Assembly: GCA_030268105.1 (NCBI GenBank)
Contig: BSDZ01000119.1
Location: forward strand, 515,001-579,000
From: Volvox africanus
Taxonomy: Eukaryota > Chlorophyta > Chlorophyceae > Chlamydomonadales > Volvocaceae
DNA length: 64,000 nt
Direction: 5' to 3'
The notes beneath the pieces are model-generated. The model was given only the letters and a program-made list of their open reading frames with translations. It did no database searches and was not told the origin of the DNA. Positions 33,982 through 48,899 of this stretch are shown here, piece by piece (the first letter of the stretch is position 1; every line of letters starts with the position of its first letter). The position numbers and the translations under genes are program-made.

Positions 33982-36302
33982 GAAGGGAAAAGGAATGGCG
34001 GCGGACCACACTGCAGACGCTATCTCCGACCGGGATCTGGTGCGCGATGGTGGGTCAGCGTTTGTCCACGAAACGAGCAGCACGCACATATATTTGACAT
34101 CTCTCGCTGTAACAGTACTCTTTACGTATATCCTATCTAGTGTTTTTACCCGTGTTTCCGGGCCACGACACGATACCAGGCATCAAAATAGCATCCAGAG
34201 TTTACCAGTGCCAATGACTTTCTCTACGTGTTGCTGGGCGTGCAGCTATGACTAGCTATGCCAATGTCAGGCATCAAGTCCGCAAGGAATGCGGCTTTGG
34301 CAACGGCATATACCTTATTTCCAGGCGACATGCGGAGGATTATGTAGTCACAACCTGTTACTAATGACGACGGTGGCCGTGCTAGGAACTGCGTCCGGTA
34401 GCTTTTTGTCCTATCAGCTATCCATTCTCAATTGTGGATTATCAATGCGCAACTCGTTTGCGAAGCAAGGGCAGCAAGCTGGTGTGTTGTACGGATGTCC
34501 CCTACCCCCCCCACCCCACCGGGGACTGGGCACCCACAAAAGCAAGTTTTCGTACAGAGTATGAAGCTCTCATAAGCGCTAACACACATTTTAGCAGTCA
34601 ACGCTCAACCGGCTTGCAGTGCAGTTTATTTCAAAGCTTACGTAGTTCCAAACGTCAGACTTCGCTGGATTGCGCACCTCTCATCAAAAGCAGAAAGTCT
34701 TGGGTCTTCTGTAGTCAGTTCAGCTCTCGTATCTAGTGCAGCTCGTCAAGGTGAAGGACCTTGGTCGAGCCCTGTTCCCAGGACGTGTTTTCTCGAAGGA
34801 GTAAGCAAATCCGCTGTTACGGAGGAATTCTGTACGAGGGGACTCAATCTAAAGAGCAGACAACCTGACCGCAGAAGTAAAGAGTCGCTCGGCTCTCAGG
34901 TCATGTCCATCATGTGGCGGCAGGACACCCGTTGTCTTGGTGGGGGAACACTGAAAGTCATTTTCGGCAGAGTCCAGCAGAGATCATAATAGGGATTGGG
35001 GATGGTATGGTAGGAAATGGTGCACACGGACGCGATTTGGGTCGATCAGCATTTCCGGTGCATGACGGGGAATTCAGTATTTCTAGATAGATGACTGATA
35101 TTGATATTTATTTTTATATACCGAGGAGGATGTCCTCCCGGCAATAGAGAGGCTCGTGATCCGTTAGTGATCTTTTAGTGCTGACTGGAACCCTGCATAG
35201 AATGGGCTCACATACTGAGGGCGGCGAATGACAGGCAGTGGCCGGCAACTTGTGGCCGGCAAGCCAACGTGTCCCATGGTGTCATGACGTAATGAGGTAC
35301 TCGGCAGTGACTTGGTGTTGTGTGGAATAGATAAGATATACGTACGTACGTACGTCCATGTGATATGTACGTTTTCGTGCTACTAGCTACGCACGTCGCG
35401 TGTGACGATGGGTTCATGATGTGCACTCACGTGTCGTCCCGAATATGGTGTTAAGCATATATGGTGTATAGCATCCACAAAACCGGGTCTGTGGGGATGG
35501 TATATGCGTGGCTTGCGCATGTGCTTTATGGCGGCGGGTGCACCTACAAGCCAGTTTGATCCATGGGGGTTTGTGAGTGTGTCTGGCAGGGCCAAACATG
35601 AGTGCTTGCAACGGTGGCAAAAACATGGACCCATACTGACTTATTCCTGTAAGCATTTTGATATTGCCACCCCAGCCCCATGACATGCACATGATGTGTG
35701 TGGTGTGAAGGTTTCCTCCCAAGAGCTCCATGTGCGCGCTCACACACAAACACACACACACACACACAAACACGCACACACACACACGCACACACAAACA
35801 CACACACAAACACACATCCACATCCACACACACACACACACACACACATACACACGCACACACACCGTACCCAGACCGGCCCAGATTCGAGCTTTCAGAC
35901 GCATTTCGAGTAACGCAATCAACGCAGAAGGGCTGCCGAGTGGCTCAGCTCTCAGCTCTGGCTATATAGATAGCCATCATCAGCAGTACCAATAATGCAG
36001 CGGGCACTCCACCCAATCTGGCCCAGGCCCCACCGGGATGTGCATCTAACATCATCACTTCCATTCCCCCGCCTGCTCTGCATGCTGCACAAATCCTCCC
36101 AGGACCACACCCCGCAGGGCCACCACGCGATCCTGGCCATCCACCAATAGCTGAGGCCCCTGACGACTCCAATCGCCCGTCATCCTGCCAGGGTAGCAGA
36201 GCTCCTTGCTGCTAAGCCTCTTGTTCTATCTATCTACTATTGCCCATGTGACGAATGTCTGCTGGTGAGAGAACACATCGCGCAATTTCGGAGAATTTAG
36301 GA

Positions 36303-36462
36303 GCCGAGGTCGCGCAGTGCGCGAATCTCAGCCTGTCAAACATTTAGCCCTGCCGGACACCCGAAGGGCCGACTACGAAAGACCCTCGCGGAGTGCAAGG
36401 CGAGGACCAATCATACAACCGAGGCCATGGGGACCACCTCGAGAAGCGGGCCAGGTAAGTAT
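36303..36462 (-). ncRNA. U1: U1-like snRNA, copy 12
   Basis: Same sequence as copy 1. CA tract at 35741-35865 (125 bp); T variant at 34910, private change near 35037, and the -9 promoter variant (C at 36471). Confidence 0.77.
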
Positions 36463-38783
36463 GAAGGGAACAGGAATGGCGGCGGACCACACTGCAGACG
36501 CTATCTCCGACCGGGATCTGGTGCGCGATGGTGGGTCAGCGTTTGTCCACGAAACGAGCAGCACGCACATATATTTGACATCTCTCGCTGTAACAGTACT
36601 CTTTACGTATATCCTATCTAGTGTTTTTACCCGTGTTTCCGGGCCACGACACGATACCAGGCATCAAAATAGCATCCAGAGTTTACCAGTGCCAATGACT
36701 TTCTCTACGTGTTGCTGGGCGTGCAGCTATGACTAGCTATGCCAATGTCAGGCATCAAGTCCGCAAGGAATGCGGCTTTGGCAACGGCATATACCTTATT
36801 TCCAGGCGACATGCGGAGGATTATGTAGTCACAACCTGTTACTAATGACGACGGTGGCCGTGCTAGGAACTGCGTCCGGTAGCTTTTTGTCCTATCAGCT
36901 ATCCATTCTCAATTGTGGATTATCAATGCGCAACTCGTTTGCGAAGCAAGGGCAGCAAGCTGGTGTGTTGTACGGATGTCCCCTACCCCCCCCACCCCAC
37001 CGGGGACTGGGCACCCACAAAAGCAAGTTTTCGTACAGAGTATGAAGCTCTCATAAGCGCTAACACACATTTTAGCAGTCAACGCTCAACCGGCTTGCAG
37101 TGCAGTTTATTTCAAAGCTTACGTAGTTCCAAACGTCAGACTTCGCTGGATTGCGCACCTCTCATCAAAAGCAGAAAGTCTTGGGTCTTCTGTAGTCAGT
37201 TCAGCTCTCGTATCTAGTGCAGCTCGTCAAGGTGAAGGACCTTGGTCGAGCCCTGTTCCCAGGACGTGTTTTCTCGAAGGAGTAAGCAAATCCGCTGTTA
37301 CGGAGGAATTCTGTACGAGGGGACTCAATCTAAAGAGCAGACAACCTGACCGCAGAAGTAAAGAGTCGCTCGGCTCTCAGGTCATGTCCAACATGTGGCG
37401 GCAGGACACCCGTTGTCTTGGTGGGGGAACACTGAAAGTCATTTTCGGCAGAGTCCAGCAGAGATCATAATAGGGATTGGGGATGGTATGGTAGGAAATG
37501 GTGCACACGGACGCGATTGGGGTCGATCAGCATTTCCGGTGCATGACGGGGAATTCAGTATTTCTAGATAGGTGACTGATATTGATATTTATTTTTATAT
37601 ACCGAGGAGGATGTCCTCCCGGCAATAGAGAGGCTCGTGATCCGTTAGTGATCTTTTAGTGCTGACTGGAACCCTGCATAGAATGGGCTCACATACTGAG
37701 GGCGGCGAATGACAGGCAGTGGCCGGCAACTTGTGGCCGGCAAGCCAACGTGTCCCATGGTGTCATGACGTAATGAGGTACTCGGCAGTGACTTGGTGTT
37801 GTGTGGAATAGATAAGATATACGTACGTACGTACGTCCATGTGATATGTACGTTTTCGTGCTACTAGCTACGCACGTCGCGTGTGACGATGGGTTCATGA
37901 TGTGCACTCACGTGTCGTCCCGAATATGGTGTTAAGCATATATGGTGTATAGCATCCACAAAACCGGGTCTGTGGGGATGGTATATGCGTGGCTTGCGCA
38001 TGTGCTTTATGGCGGCGGGTGCACCTACAAGCCAGTTTGATCCATGGGGGTTTGTGAGTGTGTCTGGCAGGGCCAAACATGAGTGCTTGCAACGGTGGCA
38101 AAAACATGGACCCATACTGACTTATTCCTGTAAGCATTTTGATATTGCCACCCCAGCCCCATGACATGCACATGATGTGTGTGGTGTGAAGGTTTCCTCC
38201 CAAGAGCTCCATGTGCGCGCTCACACACATACACACACACACACACACAAACACGCACACACACACACGCACACACAAACACACACACAAACACACATCC
38301 ACATCCACACACACACACACACACACACATACACACGCACACACACCGTACCCAGACCGGCCCAGATTCGAGCTTTCAGACGCATTTCGAGTAACGCAAT
38401 CAACGCAGAAGGGCTGCCGAGTGGCTCAGCTCTCAGCTCTGGCTATATAGATAGCCATCATCAGCAGTACCAATAATGCAGCGGGCACTCCACCCAATCT
38501 GGCCCAGGCCCCACCGGGATGTGCATCTAACATCATCACTTCCATTCCCCCGCCTGCTCTGCATGCTGCACAAATCCTCCCAGGACCACACCCCGCAGGG
38601 CCACCACGCGATCCTGGCCATCCACCAATAGCTGAGGCCCCTGACGACTCCAATCGCCCGTCATCCTGCCAGGGTAGCAGAGCTCCTTGCTGCTAAGCCT
38701 CTTGTTCTATCTATCTACTATTGCCCATGTGACGAATGTCTGCTGGTGAGAGAACACATCGCGCAATTTCGGAGAATTTAGGA

Positions 38784-38943
38784 GCCGAGGTCGCGCAGTG
38801 CGCGAATCTCAGCCTGTCAAACATTTAGCCCTGCCGGACACCCGAAGGGCCGACTACGAAAGACCCTCGCGGAGTGCAAGGCGAGGACCAATCATACAAC
38901 CGAGGCCATGGGGACCACCTCGAGAAGCGGGCCAGGTAAGTAT
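38784..38943 (-). ncRNA. U1: U1-like snRNA, copy 13
   Basis: Same sequence as copy 1. CA tract at 38222-38346 (125 bp) beginning with a CATA step; G variant at 37571 shared with unit 17; private upstream change at 39022. Confidence 0.77.
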
Positions 38944-40724
38944 GAAGGGAAAAGGAATGGCGGCGGACCACACTGCAGACGCTATCTCCGACCGGGATCT
39001 GGTGCGCGATGGTGGGTCAGCATTTGTCCACGAAACGAGCAGCACGCACATATATTTGACATCTCTCGCTGTAACAGTACTCTTTACGTATATCCTATCT
39101 AGTGTTTTTACCCGTGTTTCCGGGCCACGACACGATACCAGGCATCAAAATAGCATCCAGAGTTTACCAGTGCCAATGACTTTCTCTACGTGTTGCTGGG
39201 CGTGCAGCTATGACTAGCTATGCCAATGTCAGGCATCAAGTCCGCAAGGAATGCGGCTTTGGCAACGGCATATACCTTATTTCCAGGCGACATGCGGAGG
39301 ATTATGTAGTCACAACCTGTTACTAATGACGACGGTGGCCGTGCTAGGAACTGCGTCCGGTAGCTTTTTGTCCTATCAGCTATCCATTCTCAATTGTGGA
39401 TTATCAATGCGCAACTCGTTTGCGAAGCAAGGGCAGCAAGCTGGTGTGTTGTACGGATGTCCCCTACCCCCCCCACCCCACCGGGGACTGGGCACCCACA
39501 AAAGCAAGTTTTCGTACAGAGTATGAAGCTCTCATAAGCGCTAACACACATTTTAGCAGTCAACGCTCAACCGGCTTGCAGTGCAGTTTATTTCAAAGCT
39601 TACGTAGTTCCAAACGTCAGACTTCGCTGGATTGCGCACCTCTCATCAAAAGCAGAAAGTCTTGGGTCTTCTGTAGTCAGTTCAGCTCTCGTATCTAGTG
39701 CAGCTCGTCAAGGTGAAGGACCTTGGTCGAGCCCTGTTCCCAGGACGTGTTTTCTCGAAGGAGTAAGCAAATCCGCTGTTACGGAGGAATTCTGTACGAG
39801 GGGACTCAATCTAAAGAGCAGACAACCTGACCGCAGAAGTAAAGAGTCGCTCGGCTCTCAGGTCATGTCCAACATGTGGCGGCAGGACACCCGTTGTCTT
39901 GGTGGGGGAACACTGAAAGTCATTTTCGGCAGAGTCCAGCAGAGATCATAATAGGGATTGGGGATGGTATGGTAGGAAATGGTGCACACGGACGCGATTG
40001 GGGTCGATCAGCATTTCCGGTGCATGACGGGGAATTCAGTATTTCTAGATAGATGACTGATATTGATATTTATTTTTATATACCGAGGAGGATGTCCTCC
40101 CGGCAATAGAGAGGCTCGTGATCCGTTAGTGATCTTTTAGTGCTGACTGGAACCCTGCATAGAATGGGCTCACATACTGAGGGCGGCGAATGACAGGCAG
40201 TGGCCGGCAACTTGTGGCCGGCAAGCCAACGTGTCCCATGGTGTCATGACGTAATGAGGTACTCGGCAGTGACTTGGTGTTGTGTGGAATAGATAAGATA
40301 TACGTACGTACGTACGTCCATGTGATATGTACGTTTTCGTGCTACTAGCTACGCACGTCGCGTGTGACGATGGGTTCATGATGTGCACTCACGTGTCGTC
40401 CCGAATATGGTGTTAAGCATATATGGTGTATAGCATCCACAAAACCGGGTCTGTGGGGATGGTATATGCGTGGCTTGCGCATGTGCTTTATGGCGGCGGG
40501 TGCACCTACAAGCCAGTTTGATCCATGGGGGTTTGTGAGTGTGTCTGGCAGGGCCAAACATGAGTGCTTGCAACGGTGGCAAAAACATGGACCCATACTG
40601 ACTTATTCCTGTAAGCATTTTGATATTGCCACCCCAGCCCCATGACATGCACATGATGTGTGTGGTGTGAAGGTTTCCTCCCAAGAGCTCCATGTGCGCG
40701 CTCACACACAAACACACACACACA

Positions 40725-40802
<78 letters not shown>

Positions 40803-40815
40803 CAAACACACACAC

Positions 40816-40848
<33 letters not shown>

Positions 40849-41312
40849 TTCACACACGCACACACACACACACACCGTACCCAGACCGGCCCAGATTCGA
40901 GCTTTCAGACGCATTTCGAGTAACGCAATCAACGCAGAAGGGCTGCCGAGTGGCTCAGCTCTCAGCTCTGGCTATATAGATAGCCATCATCAGCAGTACC
41001 AATAATGCAGCGGGCACTCCACCCAATCTGGCCCAGGCCCCACCGGGATGTGCATCTAACATCATCACTTCCATTCCCCCGCCTGCTCTGCATGCTGCAC
41101 AAATCCTCCCAGGACCACACCCCGCAGGGCCACCACGCGATCCTGGCCATCCACCAATAGCTGAGGCCCCTGACGACTCCAATCGCCCGTCATCCTTCCA
41201 GGGTAGCAGAGCTCCTTGCTGCTAAGCCTCTTGTTCTATCTATCTACTATTGCCCATGTGACGAATGTCTGCTGGTGAGAGAACACATCGCGCAATTTCG
41301 GAGAATTTAGGA

Positions 41313-41472
41313 GCCGAGGTCGCGCAGTGCGCGAATCTCAGCCTGTCAAACATTTAGCCCTGCCGGACACCCGAAGGGCCGACTACGAAAGACCCTCGCG
41401 GAGTGCAAGGCGAGGACCAATCATACAACCGAGGCCATGGGGACCACCTCGAGAAGCGGGCCAGGTAAGTAT
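41313..41472 (-). ncRNA. U1: U1-like snRNA, copy 14
   Basis: Same sequence as copy 1. CA tract at 40703-40875 (173 bp); T at 41197 shared with unit 18. Confidence 0.77.
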
Positions 41473-43779
41473 GAAGGGAAAAGGAATGGCGGCGGACCAC
41501 ACTGCAGACGCTATCTCCGACCGGGATCTGGTGCGCGATGGTGGGTCAGCGTTTGTCCACGAAACGAGCAGCACGCACATATATTTGACATCTCTCGCTG
41601 TAACAGTACTCTTTACGTATATCCTATCTAGTGTTTTTACCCGTGTTTCCGGGCCACGACACGATACCAGGCATCAAAATAGCATCCAGAGTTTACCAGT
41701 GCCAATGACTTTCTCTACGTGTTGCTGGGCGTGCAGCTATGACTAGCTATGCCAATGTCAGGCATCAAGTCCGCAAGGAATGCGGCTTTGGCAACGGCAT
41801 ATACCTTATTTCCAGGCGACATGCGGAGGATTATGTAGTCACAACCTGTTACTAATGACGACGGTGGCCGTGCTAGGAACTGCGTCCGGTAGCTTTTTGT
41901 CCTATCAGCTATCCATTCTCAATTGTGGATTATCAATGCGCAACTCGTTTGCGAAGCAAGGGCAGCAAGCTGGTGTGTTGTACGGATGTCCCCTACCCCC
42001 CCCACCCCACCGGGGACTGGGCACCCACAAAAGCAAGTTTTCGTACAGAGTATGAAGCTCTCATAAGCGCTAACACACATTTTAGCAGTCAACGCTCAAC
42101 CGGCTTGCAGTGCAGTTTATTTCAAAGCTTACGTAGTTCCAAACGTCAGACTTCGCTGGATTGCGCACCTCTCATCAAAAGCAGAAAGTCTTGGGTCTTC
42201 TGTAGTCAGTTCAGCTCTCGTATCTAGTGCAGCTCGTCAAGGTGAAGGACCTTGGTCGAGCCCTGTTCCCAGGACGTGTTTTCTCGAAGGAGTAAGCAAA
42301 TCCGCTGTTACGGAGGAATTCTGTACGAGGGGACTCAATCTAAAGAGCAGACAACCTGACCGCAGAAGTAAAGAGTCGCTCGGCTCTCAGGCCATGTCCA
42401 ACATGTGGCGGCAGGACACCCGTTGTCTTGGTGGGGGAACACTGAAAGTCATTTTCGGCAGAGTCCAGCAGAGATCATAATAGGGATTGGGGATGGTATG
42501 GTAGGAAATGGTGCACACGGACGCGATTGGGGTCGATCAGCATTTCCGGTGCATGACGGGGAATTCAGTATTTCTAGATAGATGACTGATATTGATATTT
42601 ATTTTTATATACCGAGGAGGATGTCCTCCCGGCAATAGAGAGGCTCGTGATCCGTTAGTGATCTTTTAGTGCTGACTGGAACCCTGCATAGAATGGGCTC
42701 ACATACTGAGGGCGGCGAATGACAGGCAGTGGCCGGCAACTTGTGGCCGGCAAGCCAACGTGTCCCATGGTGTCATGACGTAATGAGGTACTCGGCAGTG
42801 ACTTGGTGTTGTGTGGAATAGATAAGATATACGTACGTACGTACGTCCATGTGATATGTACGTTTTCGTGCTACTAGCTACGCACGTCGCGTGTGACGAT
42901 GGGTTCATGATGTGCACTCACGTGTCGTCCCGAATATGGTGTTAAGCATATATGGTGTATAGCATCCACAAAACCGGGTCTGTGGGGATGGTATATGCGT
43001 GGCTTGCGCATGTGCTTTATGGCGGCGGGTGCACCTACAAGCCAGTTTGATCCATGGGGGTTTGTGAGTGTGTCTGGCAGGGCCAAACATGAGTGCTTGC
43101 AACAGTGGCAAAAACATGGACCCATACTGACTTATTCCTGTAAGCATTTTGATATTGCCACCCCAGCCCCATGACATGCACATGATGTGTGTGGTGTGAA
43201 GGTTTCCTCCCAAGAGCTCCATGTGCGCGCTCACACACAAACACACACACACACACACAAACACGCACACACAAACACACACACAAACACACATCCACAT
43301 CCACACACACACACACACACACACATACACACGCACACACACCGTACCCAGACCGGCCCAGATTCGAGCTTTCAGACGCATTTCGAGTAACGCAATCAAC
43401 GCAGAAGGGCTGCCGAGTGGCTCAGCTCTCAGCTCTGGCTATATAGATAGCCATCATCAGCAGTACCAATAATGCAGCGGGCACTCCACCCAATCTGGCC
43501 CAGGCCCCACCGGGATGTGCATCTAACATCATCACTTCCATTCCCCCGCCTGCTCTGCATGCTGCACAAATCCTCCCAGGACCACACCCCGCAGGGCCAC
43601 CACGCGATCCTGGCCATCCACCAATAGCTGAGGCCCCTGACGACTCCAATCGCCCGTCATCCTGCCAGGGTAGCAGAGCTCCTTGCTGCTAAGCCTCTTG
43701 TTCTATCTATCTACTATTGCCCATGTGACGAATGTCTGCTGGTGAGAGAACACATCGCGCAATTTCGGAGAATTTAGGA

Positions 43780-43939
43780 GCCGAGGTCGCGCAGTGCGCG
43801 AATCTCAGCCTGTCAAACATTTAGCCCTGCCGGACACCCGAAGGGCCGACTACGAAAGACCCTCGCGGAGTGCAAGGCGAGGACCAATCATACAACCGAG
43901 GCCATGGGGACCACCTCGAGAAGCGGGCCAGGTAAGTAT
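43780..43939 (-). ncRNA. U1: U1-like snRNA, copy 15
   Basis: Same sequence as copy 1. CA tract at 43232-43342 (111 bp); variants at 42392 (C) and 43104 (A), as in units 10 and 11. Confidence 0.77.
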
Positions 43940-46258
43940 GAAGGGAAAAGGAATGGCGGCGGACCACACTGCAGACGCTATCTCCGACCGGGATCTGGTG
44001 CGCGATGGTGGGTCAGCGTTTGTCCACGAAACGAGCAGCACGCACATATATTTGACATCTCTCGCTGTAACAGTACTCTTTACGTATATCCTATCTAGTG
44101 TTTTTACCCGTGTTTCCGGGCCACGACACGATACCAGGCATCAAAATAGCATCCAGAGTTTACCAGTGCCAATGACTTTCTCTACGTGTTGCTGGGCGTG
44201 CAGCTATGACTAGCTATGCCAATGTCAGGCATCAAGTCCGCAAGGAATGCGGCTTTGGCAACGGCATATACCTTATTTCCAGGCGACATGCGGAGGATTA
44301 TGTAGTCACAACCTGTTACTAATGACGACGGTGGCCGTGCTAGGAACTGCGTCCGGTAGCTTTTTGTCCTATCAGCTATCCATTCTCAATTGTGGATTAT
44401 CAATGCGCAACTCGTTTGCGAAGCAAGGGCAGCAAGCTGGTGTGTTGTACGGATGTCCCCTACCCCCCCCACCCCACCGGGGACTGGGCACCCACAAAAG
44501 CAAGTTTTCGTACAGAGTATGAAGCTCTCATAAGCGCTAACACACATTTTAGCAGTCAACGCTCAACCGGCTTGCAGTGCAGTTTATTTCAAAGCTTACG
44601 TAGTTCCAAACGTCAGACTTCGCTGGATTGCGCACCTCTCATCAAAAGCAGAAAGTCTTGGGTCTTCTGTAGTCAGTTCAGCTCTCGTATCTAGTGCAGC
44701 TCGTCAAGGTGAAGGACCTTGGTCGAGCCCTGTTCCCAGGACGTGTTTTCTCGAAGGAGTAAGCAAATCCGCTGTTACGGAGGAATTCTGTACGAGGGGA
44801 CTCAATCTAAAGAGCAGACAACCTGACCGCAGAAGTAAAGAGTCGCTCGGCTCTCAGGTCATGTCCATCATGTGGCGGCAGGACACCCGTTGTCTTGGTG
44901 GGGGAACACTGAAAGTCATTTTCGGCAGAGTCCAGCAGAGATCATAATAGGGATTGGGGATGGTATGGTAGGAAATGGTGCACACGGACGCGATTGGGGT
45001 CGATCAGCATTTCCGGTGCATGACGGGGAATTCAGTATTTCTAGATAGATGACTGATATTGATATTTATTTTTATATACCGAGGAGGATGTCCTCCCGGC
45101 AATAGAGAGGCTCGTGATCCGTTAGTGATCTTTTAGTGCTGACTGGAACCCTGCATAGAATGGGCTCACATACTGAGGGCGGCGAATGACAGGCAGTGGC
45201 CGGCAACTTGTGGCCGGCAAGCCAACGTGTCCCATGGTGTCATGACGTAATGAGGTACTCGGCAGTGACTTGGTGTTGTGTGGAATAGATAAGATATACG
45301 TACGTACGTACGTCCATGTGATATGTACGTTTTCGTGCTACTAGCTACGCACGTCGCGTGTGACGATGGGTTCATGATGTGCACTCACGTGTCGTCCCGA
45401 ATATGGTGTTAAGCATATATGGTGTATAGCATCCACAAAACCGGGTCTGTGGGGATGGTATATGCGTGGCTTGCGCATGTGCTTTATGGCGGCGGGTGCA
45501 CCTACAAGCCAGTTTGATCCATGGGGGTTTGTGAGTGTGTCTGGCAGGGCCAAACATGAGTGCTTGCAACGGTGGCAAAAACATGGACCCATACTGACTT
45601 ATTCCTGTAAGCATTTTGATATTGCCACCCCAGCCCCATGACATGCACATGATGTGTGTGGTGTGAAGGTTTCCTCCCAAGAGCTCCATGTGCGCGCTCA
45701 CACACATACACACACACACACACACAAACACGCACACACACACACGCACACACAAACACACACACAAACACACATCCACATCCACACACACACACACACA
45801 CACATACACACGCACACACACCGTACCCAGACCGGCCCAGATTCGAGCTTTCAGACGCATTTCGAGTAACGCAATCAACGCAGAAGGGCTGCCGAGTGGC
45901 TCAGCTCTCAGCTCTGGCTATATAGATAGCCATCATCAGCAGTACCAATAATGCAGCGGGCACTCCACCCAATCTGGCCCAGGCCCCACCGGGATGTGCA
46001 TCTAACATCATCACTTCCATTCCCCCGCCTGCTCTGCATGCTGCACAAATCCTCCCAGGACCACACCCCGCAGGGCCACCACGCGATCCTGGCCATCCAC
46101 CAATAGCTGAGGCCCCTGACGACTCCAATCGCCCGTCATCCTGCCAGGGTAGCAGAGCTCCTTGCTGCTAAGCCTCTTGTTCTATCTATCTACTATTGCC
46201 CATGTGACGAATGTCTGCTGGTGAGAGAACACATCGCGCAATTTCGGAGAATTTAGGA

Positions 46259-46418
46259 GCCGAGGTCGCGCAGTGCGCGAATCTCAGCCTGTCAAACATT
46301 TAGCCCTGCCGGACACCCGAAGGGCCGACTACGAAAGACCCTCGCGGAGTGCAAGGCGAGGACCAATCATACAACCGAGGCCATGGGGACCACCTCGAGA
46401 AGCGGGCCAGGTAAGTAT
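46259..46418 (-). ncRNA. U1: U1-like snRNA, copy 16
   Basis: Same sequence as copy 1. CA tract at 45699-45821 (123 bp) beginning with the CATA step also seen in unit 13; T variant at 44868. Confidence 0.77.
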
Positions 46419-48739
46419 GAAGGGAAAAGGAATGGCGGCGGACCACACTGCAGACGCTATCTCCGACCGGGATCTGGTGCGCGATGGTGGGTCAGCGTTT
46501 GTCCACGAAACGAGCAGCACGCACATATATTTGACATCTCTCGCTGTAACAGTACTCTTTACGTATATCCTATCTAGTGTTTTTACCCGTGTTTCCGGGC
46601 CACGACACGATACCAGGCATCAAAATAGCATCCAGAGTTTACCAGTGCCAATGACTTTCTCTACGTGTTGCTGGGCGTGCAGCTATGACTAGCTATGCCA
46701 ATGTCAGGCATCAAGTCCGCAAGGAATGCGGCTTTGGCAACGGCATATACCTTATTTCCAGGCGACATGCGGAGGATTATGTAGTCACAACCTGTTACTA
46801 ATGACGACGGTGGCCGTGCTAGGAACTGCGTCCGGTAGCTTTTTGTCCTATCAGCTATCCATTCTCAATTGTGGATTATCAATGCGCAACTCGTTTGCGA
46901 AGCAAGGGCAGCAAGCTGGTGTGTTGTACGGATGTCCCCTACCCCCCCCACCCCACCGGGGACTGGGCACCCACAAAAGCAAGTTTTCGTACAGAGTATG
47001 AAGCTCTCATAAGCGCTAACACACATTTTAGCAGTCAACGCTCAACCGGCTTGCAGTGCAGTTTATTTCAAAGCTTACGTAGTTCCAAACGTCAGACTTC
47101 GCTGGATTGCGCACCTCTCATCAAAAGCAGAAAGTCTTGGGTCTTCTGTAGTCAGTTCAGCTCTCGTATCTAGTGCAGCTCGTCAAGGTGAAGGACCTTG
47201 GTCGAGCCCTGTTCCCAGGACGTGTTTTCTCGAAGGAGTAAGCAAATCCGCTGTTACGGAGGAATTCTGTACGAGGGGACTCAATCTAAAGAGCAGACAA
47301 CCTGACCGCAGAAGTAAAGAGTCGCTCGGCTCTCAGGTCATGTCCAACATGTGGCGGCAGGACACCCGTTGTCTTGGTGGGGGAACACTGAAAGTCATTT
47401 TCGGCAGAGTCCAGCAGAGATCATAATAGGGATTGGGGATGGTATGGTAGGAAATGGTGCACACGGACGCGATTGGGGTCGATCAGCATTTCCGGTGCAT
47501 GACGGGGAATTCAGTATTTCTAGATAGGTGACTGATATTGATATTTATTTTTATATACCGAGGAGGATGTCCTCCCGGCAATAGAGAGGCTCGTGATCCG
47601 TTAGTGATCTTTTAGTGCTGACTGGAACCCTGCATAGAATGGGCTCACATACTGAGGGCGGCGAATGACAGGCAGTGGCCGGCAACTTGTGGCCGGCAAG
47701 CCAACGTGTCCCATGGTGTCATGACGTAATGAGGTACTCGGCAGTGACTTGGTGTTGTGTGGAATAGATAAGATATACGTACGTACGTACGTCCATGTGA
47801 TATGTACGTTTTCGTGCTACTAGCTACGCACGTCGCGTGTGACGATGGGTTCATGATGTGCACTCACGTGTCGTCCCGAATATGGTGTTAAGCATATATG
47901 GTGTATAGCATCCACAAAACCGGGTCTGTGGGGATGGTATATGCGTGGCTTGCGCATGTGCTTTATGGCGGCGGGTGCACCTACAAGCCAGTTTGATCCA
48001 TGGGGGTTTGTGAGTGTGTCTGGCAGGGCCAAACATGAGTGCTTGCAACGGTGGCAAAAACATGGACCCATACTGACTTATTCCTGTAAGCATTTTGATA
48101 TTGCCACCCCAGCCCCATGACATGCACATGATGTGTGTGGTGTGAAGGTTTCCTCCCAAGAGCTCCATGTGCGCGCTCACACACAAACACACACACACAC
48201 ACACAAACACGCACACACACACACGCACACACAAACACACACACAAACACACATCCACATCCACACACACACACACACACACACATACACACGCACACAC
48301 ACCGTACCCAGACCGGCCCAGATTCGAGCTTTCAGACGCATTTCGAGTAACGCAATCAACGCAGAAGGGCTGCCGAGTGGCTCAGCTCTCAGCTCTGGCT
48401 ATATAGATAGCCATCATCAGCAGTACCAATAATGCAGCGGGCACTCCACCCAATCTGGCCCAGGCCCCACCGGGATGTGCATCTAACATCATCACTTCCA
48501 TTCCCCCGCCTGCTCTGCATGCTGCACAAATCCTCCCAGGACCACACCCCGCAGGGCCACCACGCGATCCTGGCCATCCACCAATAGCTGAGGCCCCTGA
48601 CGACTCCAATCGCCCGTCATCCTGCCAGGGTAGCAGAGCTCCTTGCTGCTAAGCCTCTTGTTCTATCTATCTACTATTGCCCATGTGACGAATGTCTGCT
48701 GGTGAGAGAACACATCGCGCAATTTCGGAGAATTTAGGA

Positions 48740-48899
48740 GCCGAGGTCGCGCAGTGCGCGAATCTCAGCCTGTCAAACATTTAGCCCTGCCGGACACCCG
48801 AAGGGCCGACTACGAAAGACCCTCGCGGAGTGCAAGGCGAGGACCAATCATACAACCGAGGCCATGGGGACCACCTCGAGAAGCGGGCCAGGTAAGTAT
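48740..48899 (-). ncRNA. U1: U1-like snRNA, copy 17
   Basis: Same sequence as copy 1. CA tract at 48178-48302 (125 bp); G variant at 47528 and the -9 promoter variant (C at 48908). Confidence 0.77.
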
